Shown here one piece after another: positions 25,567 through 35,029 of a stretch of DNA of 64,000 nucleotides. The DNA is taken from assembly GCF_001278115.1 (NCBI RefSeq), contig NZ_LIYD01000005.1, positions 495,906 to 559,905 on the forward strand, read 5' to 3'. The translations under genes were made by a program, and so were the position numbers. Every line of letters begins with the position of its first letter. Positions within the stretch are counted from its first letter, which is position 1. The notes under the pieces were generated by a model, which searched no databases, had not been told where the DNA came from, and was given only the letters and a program-made list of their open reading frames with translations. The stretch is from Flavobacterium akiainvivens (GTDB taxonomy: Bacteria > Bacteroidota > Bacteroidia > Flavobacteriales > Flavobacteriaceae).

Positions 25567-26418
25567 TTAATTGGTGTTTAAATTTTCCTGGATAAAGATT
25601 ACCATACTTGGGTATACTTCAGAATAAATACTGTCATTCCAGTCATTATGCCCGCCATTTGGGTATAAATAGAGTTGGTTTACCACGCCCATTTCATTTA
25701 GTTTATTATGAAGCCTTGGGCCTTGGCTATCAGGTACTAAGGGGTCTTGTCCGCCATAAAATGAAATGGTTGGGGTACTGGTAGCGGTAACATAAGTTAT
25801 TGGGCTAACCTCTTCAATTTTAGATATTTGAGGATTTTCTGACCCAGTTATGTTACGGATGTATCCGCTATATGCTGATAGTGAAGGATATTGAGGGTCA
25901 GAAAAGTCTGATGGGCCTACAAAGTTTACAACTGCCTTAATATCATGGTTTTGGTCAAATCCGTAAGAATAGAGCATGGACAGGTGCCCACCTGCGCTTG
26001 ACCCCATTAAAGCATAATTGTTTGATAATGTGTAGTTTGATGAATTTAATTTAGCAAGGGCAAGGCCAATATCCTCAATTTGCTTTGAGTAGGCCGGGCT
26101 GGCAGAGGTAGCCAGCCTGTAGTTAAGATTAACTATCGCATAACCAGGGAATAAGCCTTGTAGGAATACCATGAAATCAGTATGTTCAGACTTGTCTCCG
26201 GCTTCCCATGCGCCGCCATGTATGTATATAACTGTCTTAGTTTCAGTAGTTCGGCCTGCCGGAAGATATATATCCATAGTTTGTTGAGGGTCAGTGCCGT
26301 AGTGTTCATTCTCAATAACAATGGCCTCGGATGGGTTATATGTTGGCGATGGGGTATCGTTTGAATTACAGCTTGTTAACAGTAAAAAAAGTGGTATTAT
26401 GTATAGTATTCTTTTCAT
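25567..26418 (-). CDS. Alpha/beta hydrolase lipoprotein
   Basis: This 283-residue protein starts with a lipoprotein signal (LFLLLTSC). It shows the esterase/BD-FAE-like elements HGGAW (oxyanion side) and the nucleophile motif GSSAGG near residue 140, with later Asp and the His in NGGHNDW. It should be an envelope-anchored carboxylesterase or lipase-like enzyme of unknown substrate. No partner gene is evident. Confidence 0.85.
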   Translation of the reverse strand: MKRILYIIPLFLLLTSCNSNDTPSPTYNPSEAIVIENEHYGTDPQQTMDIYLPAGRTTETKTVIYIHGGAWEAGDKSEHTDFMVFLQGLFPGYAIVNLNYRLATSASPAYSKQIEDIGLALAKLNSSNYTLSNNYALMGSSAGGHLSMLYSYGFDQNHDIKAVVNFVGPSDFSDPQYPSLSAYSGYIRNITGSENPQISKIEEVSPITYVTATSTPTISFYGGQDPLVPDSQGPRLHNKLNEMGVVNQLYLYPNGGHNDWNDSIYSEVYPSMVIFIQENLNTN

Positions 26419-26478
26419 AATGCTTATTTTCCTTTAAATAACAAAAATCTCCTAATTAATATCTTAAATTATTGTTGG

Positions 26479-27240
26479 CTACAGTATTTTCTTGATTACC
26501 CGTAGTTTATGAGTGTGCCGGTTTGTGTCTACGTTGTAAATACCCAGGTGATCGAGCCTGTCTATACGCACCTTTCCGTGGGCATGGATAATGTGGTTGT
26601 CTTCCATAATGATACCTACATGGATTATGCGGCCTTCCTCATTATCAAAGAATGCCAAATCGCCGGGTTCACTTTCTTCAATAAAGCTAAGTGCTTCGCC
26701 CATAGTAGCTTGCTGAGATGCATCACGCAGCATATTGTGTCCATTAAGCTTGTATACCATTTGCACCATGCCTGAGCAGTCTATGCCAAAAGGGGTTTTA
26801 CCGCCCCAAAGATAAGGCGTGTTGAGATACATAAAGGCCGTTTGTATGATTTCCTGCCTGCCTTTTTTGCCCGTAACACTCAGGCCTTCAAATACAAAGC
26901 CGTCAGTATTAATGCCAGGGTCTGAAAGAAATGATACATCTGCACCCAAGGGTATGGTTGCCAGCAGGTTGTTTGACGAGGTTACGTATTCAACCAGGTC
27001 TCCATTAAGGGTAACGGGGTTATTATGTATTGTATTGTATTGGTATTCAGTAATTAGCCTGAATTGTTTATTGTCTATCCAACCGTTATAGCCATCAAAA
27101 GCCAGCTCTATGCGGCTCCAGTTAAGGGTTTGTTCCAGTACTTTAAAGTAGTCGCCAAATAGTACCTGCGATGTCATTTCGCTGCGGTCTGAGGGTTCTA
27201 AACGGAGGGGTACAATGGCTAAATGACAGATACCGAACAT
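26479..27240 (-). CDS. C40 (NlpC/P60) peptidase with SH3-like N-terminus
   Basis: This 253-residue peptidase has an SH3-like N-terminal part (about 1-75, PLRLEPSDRSEMTSQVLFGD) and an NlpC/P60 catalytic domain. The catalytic cysteine is in PFGIDCSGMVQMVY, the histidine in IIHVGI and a further His in IIHAHG. The family cuts gamma-D-glutamyl-diamino-acid links in cell-wall peptides. No signal peptide is visible at the chosen start, as in other cytoplasmic members that recycle muropeptides (YkfC type). Confidence 0.88.
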   Translation of the reverse strand: MFGICHLAIVPLRLEPSDRSEMTSQVLFGDYFKVLEQTLNWSRIELAFDGYNGWIDNKQFRLITEYQYNTIHNNPVTLNGDLVEYVTSSNNLLATIPLGADVSFLSDPGINTDGFVFEGLSVTGKKGRQEIIQTAFMYLNTPYLWGGKTPFGIDCSGMVQMVYKLNGHNMLRDASQQATMGEALSFIEESEPGDLAFFDNEEGRIIHVGIIMEDNHIIHAHGKVRIDRLDHLGIYNVDTNRHTHKLRVIKKIL

Positions 27241-27276
27241 TTAAGAGGCTTTAAAGTTTAAGGGTGGTACAAAAAT

Positions 27277-27331
27277 ATAATGCTGCTTCAGTTTACTACA
27301 AATATAGCAGTAAAATCTGAAGCAGCATTAT
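27277..27331 (-). terminator. Long hairpin terminator downstream of the thiolase gene
   Basis: ATAATGCTGCTTCAG (27277-27291) is exactly complementary to 27317-27331, and TTTACT/AGTAAA continue the stem inside. A T-rich tail follows on the minus strand (ATATTTTTG). It should end the thiolase transcript. Confidence 0.75.
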
Positions 27332-27348
27332 GATATGAAAATAATCAG

Positions 27349-28527
27349 TTATGCTCTTTCAATAACAATTGCAGAAGCACCGCCACCACCGTTGCAAATG
27401 GCTGCAGCTCCGGTTTTTGCGTTGTTTTGTTCTAGTACATTGATAAGGGTAACTATAATCCTGGCACCTGAGCAGCCCAGTGGGTGGCCCAGTGAAACGG
27501 CACCTCCGTTTACATTAACTTTTTCAGCATCAAGGCCTAATATTTTGCTGTTGGCAAGGCCCACTACCGAAAATGCCTCGTTAAACTCAAAGAAATCAAC
27601 ATCTTCCTTGTTTATACCAGCTTTAGCAAGCGCTTTAGGTAATGCTTTGGCAGGGGCAGTGGTAAACCATTTTGGTTCCTGCTCGGCATCAGAATAGCTT
27701 TTAATGTAGGCTAATGGCTTAAGGCCAAGTTCGTTGGCTTTATCTTCACTCATAAGTACAAGTGCAGCAGCACCATCATTTATAGTAGAGGCGTTGGCAG
27801 CGGTAACGGTACCGTCTTTAGTAAACACGGCGTTAAGCGCAGGTATCTTGTCCAGCTTAACGTTAGTATATTCTTCGTCTTTGGTAACCATAATTGGGTC
27901 GCCCTTACGTTGCGGTACCGCAACCGGAACAACTTCATTATCAAACTTTCCGGCATCCCATGCGGAGGCAGAGCGTTGGTATGAGGCTATAGCGAAAGCG
28001 TCCTGCTCTTCGCGGGTTATATTATATTCTGTTGCACAGGCATCGGCAAAAACGCCCATTGCGTTGTTGTCATAAGCATCGCTAAGGCCATCACGCTGAA
28101 GGCCATCGGCCATAGATGCAGGGCCAAATTTAACGCCGTTACGCATGTGCACATAGTGTGGTATAAGGCTCATGTTTTCCATACCACCGGCCACAATAAT
28201 TTCAGCATCGCCACACATAATAGCCTGTGCTGCCTGTGTAACGGCTTTCATACCGCTGGCACATACTTTGTTGACGGTAGTAGCAATAACGCTGTCCGGA
28301 AGCCCTGCAAACCTTGATGCCTGCCTTGCCGGAGCCTGGCCTACACCTGCCTGAACTACGTTACCCATTATTACTTCGTCTACAAGTTCTGGCTTAAGGC
28401 CTATTTTATCAAGAGCACCTTTAATAGCTGTAGCGCCCAGTTGTGGCGCGGCTACTGTTGAAAGACCTCCCATGAAACTGCCTATTGGCGTACGTACTGC
28501 CGATACTATTACTACTTTTTTATTCAT
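27349..28527 (-). CDS. Acetyl-CoA C-acyltransferase (thiolase)
   Basis: This 392-residue thiolase has the acyl-accepting cysteine in VNKVCASGMKAV near residue 88, the NEAFS motif with VNGGAVSLGHPLG near the end, and the second cysteine in AAICNGGGGAS. It makes or cleaves acetoacetyl-CoA or longer 3-ketoacyl-CoA with CoA; whether the role is biosynthetic or beta-oxidation is not decided by sequence. It is transcribed alone, with a terminator on both sides. Confidence 0.95.
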   Translation of the reverse strand: MNKKVVIVSAVRTPIGSFMGGLSTVAAPQLGATAIKGALDKIGLKPELVDEVIMGNVVQAGVGQAPARQASRFAGLPDSVIATTVNKVCASGMKAVTQAAQAIMCGDAEIIVAGGMENMSLIPHYVHMRNGVKFGPASMADGLQRDGLSDAYDNNAMGVFADACATEYNITREEQDAFAIASYQRSASAWDAGKFDNEVVPVAVPQRKGDPIMVTKDEEYTNVKLDKIPALNAVFTKDGTVTAANASTINDGAAALVLMSEDKANELGLKPLAYIKSYSDAEQEPKWFTTAPAKALPKALAKAGINKEDVDFFEFNEAFSVVGLANSKILGLDAEKVNVNGGAVSLGHPLGCSGARIIVTLINVLEQNNAKTGAAAICNGGGGASAIVIERA

Positions 28528-28697
28528 GACTGTTTATAGCTGTTTATATAGTTTGTTGTTGCGAATTTAATGATTTATACCTTTTATAAAAACGATTAAT
28601 TAAAAAATATTTTAAATATATTTATAATTGTTGCGAAATGATGAATAACTGTTTGTGTTTTGAAATATACAGTTTTAAATAATGTACTTAATAAAAA

Positions 28698-28718
28698 AAG
28701 CCGCTAAAAAAGCGGCTT
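28698..28718 (-). terminator. Intrinsic terminator after the barrel protein gene
   Basis: AAGCCGCT and AGCGGCTT form an 8-bp stem over a five-base loop, followed by seven Ts on the minus strand. It ends the transcript of the 28746-29246 gene. Confidence 0.85.
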
Positions 28719-28745
28719 ATGGTAATTACGTCGTTAGAAGCAGTA

Positions 28746-29246
28746 TTAAAATTTGAACCTGATACCCAATGCGATATCCGGGCCAAAGTTATCTCCTCTG
28801 TAGTCATCGTTAAAATATAGTTCCGGCCTGAAGTCAAGTGATAGCTGTAGTGGTATATCAAAGTTATATTCTATACCTATATCACCTGCTACAAATATAA
28901 ATGTTCCATCATCATCAAAATCGTTTGATCCCGGGCCGTCATAATCATAGCTCCATGTACCTAAACCACCACCTACACCGGCATACCAGTTAAAGCCACC
29001 TTCAATATTCCATACCCATTGGTATAGGGCAGCAAGCTTAAAAGCATCATAGTTATTAGAGTTTCTCCAGCCAAGGTCAAGTTCAAGGCGGTTATTATCG
29101 CCTAATAGCCTTTGGTATGATATTTCACCACCAAAACCATCGTTATCGCCAAGGCGAAGACCCAGTGCATTTCTTCCGCCATCCTGCGCCTGTGCTGCAA
29201 ATGCTAACCCTAGTAGCATAAAAGCAGATAAAAATAATTTTCTCAT
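28746..29246 (-). CDS. Small outer-membrane beta-barrel protein
   Basis: This 166-residue protein starts with a signal peptide (MRKLFLSAFMLLGLAFAAQAQ) and continues with eight or so amphipathic strands (GLRLGDNDGFGGEISYQRL, LELDLGWRNS, FIFVAGDIGIEYNF) ending in aromatic ALGIRFKF. This is the look of an 8-stranded OmpX/OprF-like barrel. It is probably in the outer membrane; function is unknown. A strong terminator follows. Confidence 0.8.
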   Translation of the reverse strand: MRKLFLSAFMLLGLAFAAQAQDGGRNALGLRLGDNDGFGGEISYQRLLGDNNRLELDLGWRNSNNYDAFKLAALYQWVWNIEGGFNWYAGVGGGLGTWSYDYDGPGSNDFDDDGTFIFVAGDIGIEYNFDIPLQLSLDFRPELYFNDDYRGDNFGPDIALGIRFKF

Positions 29247-29344
29247 AATAATGAATTAGTTGTTTCTTATGAGCAAAATTAAAGACCTCTTTTTTGTAGG
29301 AATATAATGATGTTAAAGTTTTAACAGTTATCATTTTGTTAAAA

Positions 29345-30163
29345 CTACTCTACATTATAAGTATCAAGTACTTCCTCTTGCTGTATGGTTCCTGATTGGG
29401 GTATGGGCAGGTTAACGTTTAATCCGGAAAGGTCTACCAGGTTATATTCTATTAGTGTTGATACATGTACGGCGCCAATGTTTTCTACATAATACTGGGT
29501 TGATGTAACCACATCCTGTTCCGGTAATACTTCAAACGGAATTGTAAAGCCTCCGGCATCAAAAAGTGCTGTAATAGTTAAGGTTAGTGTTATATTTACC
29601 GTTTTTACATTGCTGTAAGTATCACCACCCTGTACAGTGTGGCTATTCAGGGTTTCGCCGGTAGTTGCTTTTAGTTCATATTCAATACTAAGGTTATAGC
29701 CTTCTTCTGTTGGTTGCTCAATGGTACCGCTTGTAGTACCTAATTGAGTTCCTGCAGAAGCCGCAGAATCAAAAAAAGTAAAATCTGTAATGCTTAGTTC
29801 TACCGGAAAATATTCGCTAAAAGCAAATGCGGTGCTACCTGTTAATTGCAGCTTAGTGCCGTTTTGCCTTATAGCATTGCCGCTTAAAGCCCCGGAAAAG
29901 AAGCCGTTGGCCATGCTTTGTGTCTTTAGCTTTTTGTATGTAGTACTGCCCACTACAGTATCGTTGGCTACATATAATGAGTCGCGTCCTGTTGCCTGGC
30001 CGGCTTCCTGAGTGCTGGTAACATCATACACCCAATAATTACCCTGGCTTAAGGGCAGGTATACAGTATTGTCTATAGGAGGGGTATCGTTACTGTCATC
30101 GCTTGAGCAGGAAACAGCAAGCACAGATGCTGCTGCCATAATAAATAGGAATGTTTTTTTCAT
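29345..30163 (-). CDS. Lipoprotein, function unknown
   Basis: This 272-residue lipoprotein has the lipobox AVSCSSDDSND near residue 19. The mature protein has long beta-rich segments (GNYWVYDVTSTQEAGQATG, TYSNVKTVNITLTL) and no catalytic motif I recognise. It should be on the periplasmic or surface side of the envelope. Neighbouring genes on the same strand are not closely spaced, so it may have its own promoter. Confidence 0.75.
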   Translation of the reverse strand: MKKTFLFIMAAASVLAVSCSSDDSNDTPPIDNTVYLPLSQGNYWVYDVTSTQEAGQATGRDSLYVANDTVVGSTTYKKLKTQSMANGFFSGALSGNAIRQNGTKLQLTGSTAFAFSEYFPVELSITDFTFFDSAASAGTQLGTTSGTIEQPTEEGYNLSIEYELKATTGETLNSHTVQGGDTYSNVKTVNITLTLTITALFDAGGFTIPFEVLPEQDVVTSTQYYVENIGAVHVSTLIEYNLVDLSGLNVNLPIPQSGTIQQEEVLDTYNVE

Positions 30164-30219
30164 GTGTAGCTATAGTTATGTTTTTTGCGAATATAGCTAA
30201 CATAAATGTATACCTTGGT

Positions 30220-31053
30220 TTAATTTTTATTAAAAAATAAAGTGGCAACAAGTTGCTGGCTTAGCAGTTGGTTGTCCATTTCTGGTAATTCTTCTTCGGT
30301 GCTAACCTCTATTTCATTAGTGTATTGATACAACTTCCATTTCTTTTTATGATACTCTAAAGCCGTTAGGTTTTCTATCCAGTCACCGGAATTAAGATAA
30401 GTTACGCTGCCTTTTTTATTGGTAATAACGGTGTGTTTTGGCTCATGTATATGCCCGCAAACTACATAGTCATAGTTGTTTTCAATGGCCAGGTCGGCCG
30501 CAGTGGTTTCAAAATCAGTAATAAATTTAACTGCTTTTTTTACACTGGCTTTAATTTTCTTAGAAAGGGAGTAGGGTTCACGGCCCATTTTAACCAGGCA
30601 CCAGTTAACAAAACGGTTTAATAATATAAGATAGTCATAGCCTATGCCGCCCAGTTTGGCAATCCATTTTGCGTGGTGTACAGAATTATCAAAAATATCG
30701 CCGTGAAAAAACCAGGCCTTTTTACCGTCAAGTTCTAAAACTACTTTGTTTACAATAGAAAAATTACCCATTTCGGTATCGGCAAACTTCCTCAGCATTT
30801 CGTCATGATTTCCGGTAATGTAGTATACTTTGGTGCCCTTTCCGGCAAAATCAAGCAGTTTTTTAACTACTTTAAGGTGTGATTTAGGAAAGTATGATTT
30901 CCTGAACTGCCAGATATCAATAATATCTCCGTTAAGGATAAGGGTTTTGGGCTTAATTGTGCCCAGGTAGGCAAGCAGTTCTTTTGCGTGGCAGCCGTAC
31001 GTGCCAAGGTGAACATCTGAAAGTACTACAACATCAACACTCCTTTTTTTCAT
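30220..31053 (-). CDS. UDP-2,3-diacylglucosamine diphosphatase-like phosphoesterase
   Basis: This 277-residue calcineurin-type phosphoesterase starts MKKRSVDVVVLSDVHLG. Metal ligands appear as SDVHLGTYG, NGDIIDIWQF, GNHDE, FHGDIFD and GHIHEP in the usual order. It resembles the LpxH branch that cleaves UDP-2,3-diacylglucosamine to lipid X in lipid A synthesis, but the family also holds enzymes of other substrates. I chose ATG 31053 because homologues start there; ATG 31071 would add a short leader. It is a monocistronic gene. Confidence 0.8.
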   Translation of the reverse strand: MKKRSVDVVVLSDVHLGTYGCHAKELLAYLGTIKPKTLILNGDIIDIWQFRKSYFPKSHLKVVKKLLDFAGKGTKVYYITGNHDEMLRKFADTEMGNFSIVNKVVLELDGKKAWFFHGDIFDNSVHHAKWIAKLGGIGYDYLILLNRFVNWCLVKMGREPYSLSKKIKASVKKAVKFITDFETTAADLAIENNYDYVVCGHIHEPKHTVITNKKGSVTYLNSGDWIENLTALEYHKKKWKLYQYTNEIEVSTEEELPEMDNQLLSQQLVATLFFNKN

Positions 31054-31191
31054 TGGAAACGTTTCTTGCAAATTAAGAATGTGGGTGTAACTTATTTATT
31101 AGTAGAACTTTATTAAAATATTACGGAAGTTGTGCTGTATATTAAGTTTATGTACGCAAAAAATGTTCTGCAAACTAAGCGGTTAAACCCT

Positions 31192-31199
31192 TACATTTG
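31192..31199 (+). promoter_or_regulatory. Promoter box TAnnTTTG for aroC
   Basis: TACATTTG fits the -7 consensus and lies 17 bases before the aroC ATG. The -33 element is not clear. Confidence 0.5.
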
Positions 31200-31216
31200 T
31201 TATAAATCAATATAAA

Positions 31217-32281
31217 ATGGCAGGTAATTCTTTTGGCACACTATTTAATCTTACCACATTTGGAGAGTCTCATGGCCCGGCAGTAGGAGGGGTTATTGAT
31301 GGTTGCCCATCAGGCTTAGAGGTAAATTTTAATGCAATACAGCACGAACTTAACAGGCGCAGGCCGGGGCAATCTGCTATTGTTACCCAAAGAAAAGAGC
31401 CGGATGAAGTACAGTTTCTATCGGGTATATTTGAAGGTAAAACTACCGGGGCGCCAATAGGTTTCATGGTGCAGAATACCAACCAAAAAAGTGGCGACTA
31501 TGACCATATAAAAGATGCTTACCGTCCTTCGCATGCTGACTATACATATGACAAGAAATATGGTTTTCGTGATTATCGTGGCGGTGGGCGCAGTTCTGCC
31601 CGCGAAACCATAAGCAGGGTGGTGGCCGGTGCTATTGCAAAGCAAATCCTGCCCGGCATAACAATTAATGCATTTGTGTCTTCGGTAGGCGATATATTTA
31701 TAGATAAACCTTACCAGGCGCTTGATTTTTCGCTTATAGAAAGCAATGATGTGCGCTGCCCTGATAGTACAACAGCAGAAAAAATGGAGGCCTATATTAA
31801 AGAGATACGCAAGCAGGGTGATACCGTAGGCGGAACCGTTACCTGTGTAATAAAAGGTGTGCCTGTAGGGCTTGGTGAGCCGGCCTTTGATAAATTGCAT
31901 GCAGAGCTGGGTAAAGCTATGCTGTCAATTAATGCGGTAAAGGGCTTTGAATATGGCAGCGGTTTTTGTGGCGCTAAGATGAAAGGAAGTGAACACAACG
32001 ACCTTTTTAATACTGACGGTACTACTAAAAGTAACCTTAGCGGTGGTATACAGGGTGGTATTAGTAATGGTATGGATATTTATTTCAGGGTAGCTTTTAA
32101 ACCCGTTGCCACCATAATGCAGGAGCAGGAAACCATAGATAAACAGGGTAATATTGTAAAAATGCAGGGTAGGGGCAGGCATGATCCTTGCGTTGTGCCG
32201 CGTGCAGTGCCTATTGTTGAGGCTATGGCCGCAATTGTTTTAGCTGATTTTTATCTTATTAATAAATCTTACACTAAATAA
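31217..32281 (+). CDS. aroC: Chorismate synthase
   Basis: This 354-residue FMN-dependent enzyme makes chorismate from EPSP, the last shikimate-pathway step. Family motifs are all present: [38 protein letters not shown] with the conserved Arg/His sites, and [18 protein letters not shown] near the end. It is full length. The gene stands alone after a TAnnTTTG promoter. Confidence 0.97.
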   Translation: MAGNSFGTLFNLTTFGESHGPAVGGVIDGCPSGLEVNFNAIQHELNRRRPGQSAIVTQRKEPDEVQFLSGIFEGKTTGAPIGFMVQNTNQKSGDYDHIKDAYRPSHADYTYDKKYGFRDYRGGGRSSARETISRVVAGAIAKQILPGITINAFVSSVGDIFIDKPYQALDFSLIESNDVRCPDSTTAEKMEAYIKEIRKQGDTVGGTVTCVIKGVPVGLGEPAFDKLHAELGKAMLSINAVKGFEYGSGFCGAKMKGSEHNDLFNTDGTTKSNLSGGIQGGISNGMDIYFRVAFKPVATIMQEQETIDKQGNIVKMQGRGRHDPCVVPRAVPIVEAMAAIVLADFYLINKSYTK

Positions 32282-32366
32282 ATCAACTTTACTGCTTATT
32301 AATCAGTAAATTGTGTTATTGTCTGTTTTTTTATATAATTTTTTTTGTTTTTTTAATATAAATTAA

Positions 32367-32395
32367 TTGTTATCGATATATTTTTTCTATATTTG
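32367..32395 (+). promoter_or_regulatory. Promoter of the first T9SS gene
   Basis: TTG at 32367-32369 and TATATTTG at 32388-32395 are spaced 18 bases apart and match the Bacteroidota -33/-7 elements. The region is strongly AT-rich. Confidence 0.65.
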
Positions 32396-32422
32396 GAAAA
32401 TATTAATTCTATTTTAATCATC

Positions 32423-33289
32423 ATGAAAAAACTTTTACTTACTGGTGCTTTTGCACTTTCGACTTTTTTAACAGCTAATGCCCAAGATGTTCTTTTTAAT
32501 GTAGATTTTACTGATCTTGAGGCTCTTTCTGACTGGTATTTGATGAATGCTGACGGTGATAACCAAACTTGGAATGTTGTTGAAGATGCAGAGGTTGACG
32601 GTTATGGAGCTGGTATTGCATTTTCTGCATCATGGACTCAAGCTGCTGGAGCTCTAACTCCTGACAACTCTCTTATTACTCAGGCTTTTGAATTGCCTGC
32701 TAACGGTGGCTATGCTTCTTTTAAAATTGGTGGTATAGATCCTCAGTTTTTTCAAGAGCATTATGCTGTGTATGTAGTAGCTGATGATGCCTTTACAGAA
32801 GTAATTGACGGTCTTAGCGCTGAGCCGGCAACTGCTACAGTTGAAGATTATCTTGCACTGCTTGTTGACCCGCTTTTAGAAGAAACCATTGCTACAGCTG
32901 GACCATCTGTTAAAAACATAGACCTTGCCGATTTTTCTGGCCAAACAGTTCGTATTGTTTTTAGGCATTTTGATGTTACTGATATGAATCTTCTACTTTT
33001 AGATGATGTATCTGTTACTACAGGTACAATGTCAGCTGGTTCTGTTATAGCTTCTCAATTCTCTGTATCTCCAAACCCTGCTAACAATATTGTAACTGTT
33101 GCTAATGCTAACAATGCTCTTGTAACAGGTGTAAGTGTTGCAGATGTAAACGGCCGTGTGGTTAAAAATGTATCTTTTGCATCAGTTTCTGAAGCTCAGA
33201 TTAATGTTTCTGACCTTTCAAACGGTGTTTATATGATGACAATTTCATCTGATAAAGGTGCTGTAACTAAAAAGATTGTTAAAAACTAA
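32423..33289 (+). CDS. Secreted protein with choice-of-anchor-J-like domain and T9SS sorting domain
   Basis: This 288-residue protein starts MKKLLLTGAFALSTFLTANAQ, a signal peptide. A jelly-roll-like domain (VLFNVDFTDLEALSDWYLMNADGD-type start, IRIVFRHFDVTDMNLLLLDDVSV-type end in short quoted parts) follows, then a type A sorting domain SVSPNPANNIVTV to KIVKN. It should be exported by T9SS to the surface or medium. ATG 32423 is preferred over 32393 because it starts the signal peptide. T-ending codons (GCT, GGT, CTT) dominate, unlike most neighbours, and promoter and terminator are both strong. Confidence 0.88.
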   Translation: MKKLLLTGAFALSTFLTANAQDVLFNVDFTDLEALSDWYLMNADGDNQTWNVVEDAEVDGYGAGIAFSASWTQAAGALTPDNSLITQAFELPANGGYASFKIGGIDPQFFQEHYAVYVVADDAFTEVIDGLSAEPATATVEDYLALLVDPLLEETIATAGPSVKNIDLADFSGQTVRIVFRHFDVTDMNLLLLDDVSVTTGTMSAGSVIASQFSVSPNPANNIVTVANANNALVTGVSVADVNGRVVKNVSFASVSEAQINVSDLSNGVYMMTISSDKGAVTKKIVKN

Positions 33290-33315
33290 TTTATCTTAGT
33301 TCATACAATATATTT

Positions 33316-33340
33316 AAAGCTACCCTATATGGGTAGCTTT
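33316..33340 (+). terminator. Intrinsic terminator
   Basis: AAAGCTACCC pairs with GGGTAGCTTT over a TATAT loop, followed by a T-rich tail. It ends the first T9SS gene. Confidence 0.9.
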
Positions 33341-33421
33341 TTTATTTTTGTTATATCCTGAGAGTTTCATAAAATATTTGTTAATAATTAGTGAATAATT
33401 AATGTAGGTTATTTTTTTTTC

Positions 33422-33429
33422 TATTTTTG
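33422..33429 (+). promoter_or_regulatory. Promoter box TAnnTTTG for the second T9SS gene
   Basis: TATTTTTG matches the -7 consensus and lies 27 bases before ATG 33457. The -33 element is weak. Confidence 0.55.
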
Positions 33430-33456
33430 GTTGAAACATAAAAACTATTGTCAACC

Positions 33457-34953
33457 ATGAAAAAAAAATTACTTACTGGTGCTTTTTTACTTACAGCTCT
33501 GTTTGCTGCTAAAGCGCAGGATTCTTGTGCAGATGCGCTCGAAATTACCGCAAGCGGTAGCTTTACTGTAGATGCTATTAACGGAACGTATATTGGTACC
33601 TGTCTTACCGGTGCCGCCACCGCTACTGAATGGTATAAAATTACACCTACAGAAAACTCTTTAATCAGGGTTAATACAAACCTTCCTGCAAACGTTACCG
33701 CCCAGGCCGATACAAGGTTTTCAATTGCTACAGGTACTTGTGCTGCAAATGGATTAACTTGTGTAGATGGTATGGATGATATTAGCTCAAGTAACTTTTT
33801 AGGAGATCTAACATTCCAGGCAGTTGCAGGAGACACTTATTTTATAATGTTTGATAACCGTTGGCTATCAACCGGCTTTGATTTTGAAATTACTATTACA
33901 CCTGCCAGTTGCTTTACCCCATCTGGATTTGCATTCTCAGCTGAGGGTGGCCTTACAACTACGAGTGCTTCAATTGAGTGGGATGAGCCTGCAACAGCTC
34001 CGGTAGGGTATGAGTTTGAATATGGTCCGGCAGGATTTACTCAAGGCAGTGGTACAACATTAAATCTTGATACGCCTATTGCTGATATTGAAGGGCTTAC
34101 TTCTGGTACTAATTATGCATTTTATGTAAGGACTGATTGTGGTGAAGGCGATTTTAGCGAATGGTTAGGCCCTATTACATTTACAACTCTATTTGATCCT
34201 GCAAACCTTAACTATTACTATGGTTTTGAAACAACAAACTTGGATGGCTGGACAACAAATATAGTAGCAGGATCTCCTTGGGCAATTGAGAATGCAGATT
34301 CTCTTGAAGGTTTTACCGCTCAGGAAGGTGAGAACGCAATAGGTGCAGGCGCATATACTACCTCTGATTCTTGGTTGTTTTCAAGGGGCATAAATGTTGA
34401 GGCTGGCCAGGTTGTTAATATTTCTTACTATGTTGCTAAACTTACCGGTGCAGGAACTGGCGGAGAAAACAATATTGGCCTTACAAGGGGTAATGATACT
34501 ACTGTAGCGGGCCAAACTGTGATTACTGAACAAACTATTGTTGATAGTGCAGATTGGACTCAAAGGACCGCAACTTTTACAGCTGCTACTGCCGGGGTAT
34601 ATTATTTAGGTTTCCATTATACATCTACCGGTCAGGCTGCAGCTAATTACGGATATGCATTGATTGATAATGTGGCTATTACTTCGCCTACAGGTGGTGT
34701 TGCTGGTTTTAATACAGCTTCATTCCTTGTGTCTCCAAACCCTGCTAACAATTTTGTAACTGTTTCTAATACTGATAATGTACTAATCAACAACATCCAG
34801 CTTACTGACCTTAATGGCCGTATTGTTAAGACTATGTCTTTTGACGGTGTTGCTCAGGCTCAGGTTGGCGTTTCAGATCTTGCTAATGGTGTTTATATGA
34901 TGAACATTTCATCAGACAAAGGTTCTGTAACCAAGAAAATTGTTAAAAACTAA
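33457..34953 (+). CDS. Secreted fibronectin-III protein with T9SS sorting domain
   Basis: This 498-residue protein starts MKKKLLTGAFLLTALFAAKAQ. A first beta-domain with Cys pairs (DSCADALEI, GTCLTG, GTCAANGLTCVDG) is followed by a fibronectin type III domain (about 150-245, LTTTSASIEWDEPA), a choice-of-anchor-J-like domain (YYYGFETTNLDGWT) and the C-terminal sorting domain LVSPNPANNFVTV to KKIVKN. Signal and C-terminus are nearly the same as in the gene before it, so the pair likely share export and attachment. It is probably surface-bound. Its function is unknown. Codon use is T-rich as in its partner. Confidence 0.9.
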   Translation: MKKKLLTGAFLLTALFAAKAQDSCADALEITASGSFTVDAINGTYIGTCLTGAATATEWYKITPTENSLIRVNTNLPANVTAQADTRFSIATGTCAANGLTCVDGMDDISSSNFLGDLTFQAVAGDTYFIMFDNRWLSTGFDFEITITPASCFTPSGFAFSAEGGLTTTSASIEWDEPATAPVGYEFEYGPAGFTQGSGTTLNLDTPIADIEGLTSGTNYAFYVRTDCGEGDFSEWLGPITFTTLFDPANLNYYYGFETTNLDGWTTNIVAGSPWAIENADSLEGFTAQEGENAIGAGAYTTSDSWLFSRGINVEAGQVVNISYYVAKLTGAGTGGENNIGLTRGNDTTVAGQTVITEQTIVDSADWTQRTATFTAATAGVYYLGFHYTSTGQAAANYGYALIDNVAITSPTGGVAGFNTASFLVSPNPANNFVTVSNTDNVLINNIQLTDLNGRIVKTMSFDGVAQAQVGVSDLANGVYMMNISSDKGSVTKKIVKN

Positions 34954-34979
34954 ATTAGTTAGTTTTTTTAGAACATATT

Positions 34980-35006
34980 AAAGGCTGCCTGAAATGGGCA
35001 GCCTTT
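34980..35006 (+). terminator. Intrinsic terminator
   Basis: AAAGGCTGCC pairs with GGCAGCCTTT, with Ts following. It ends the second T9SS gene. Confidence 0.9.
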
Positions 35007-35029
35007 TTATTTGAGTTTGGTCTGAAAAA

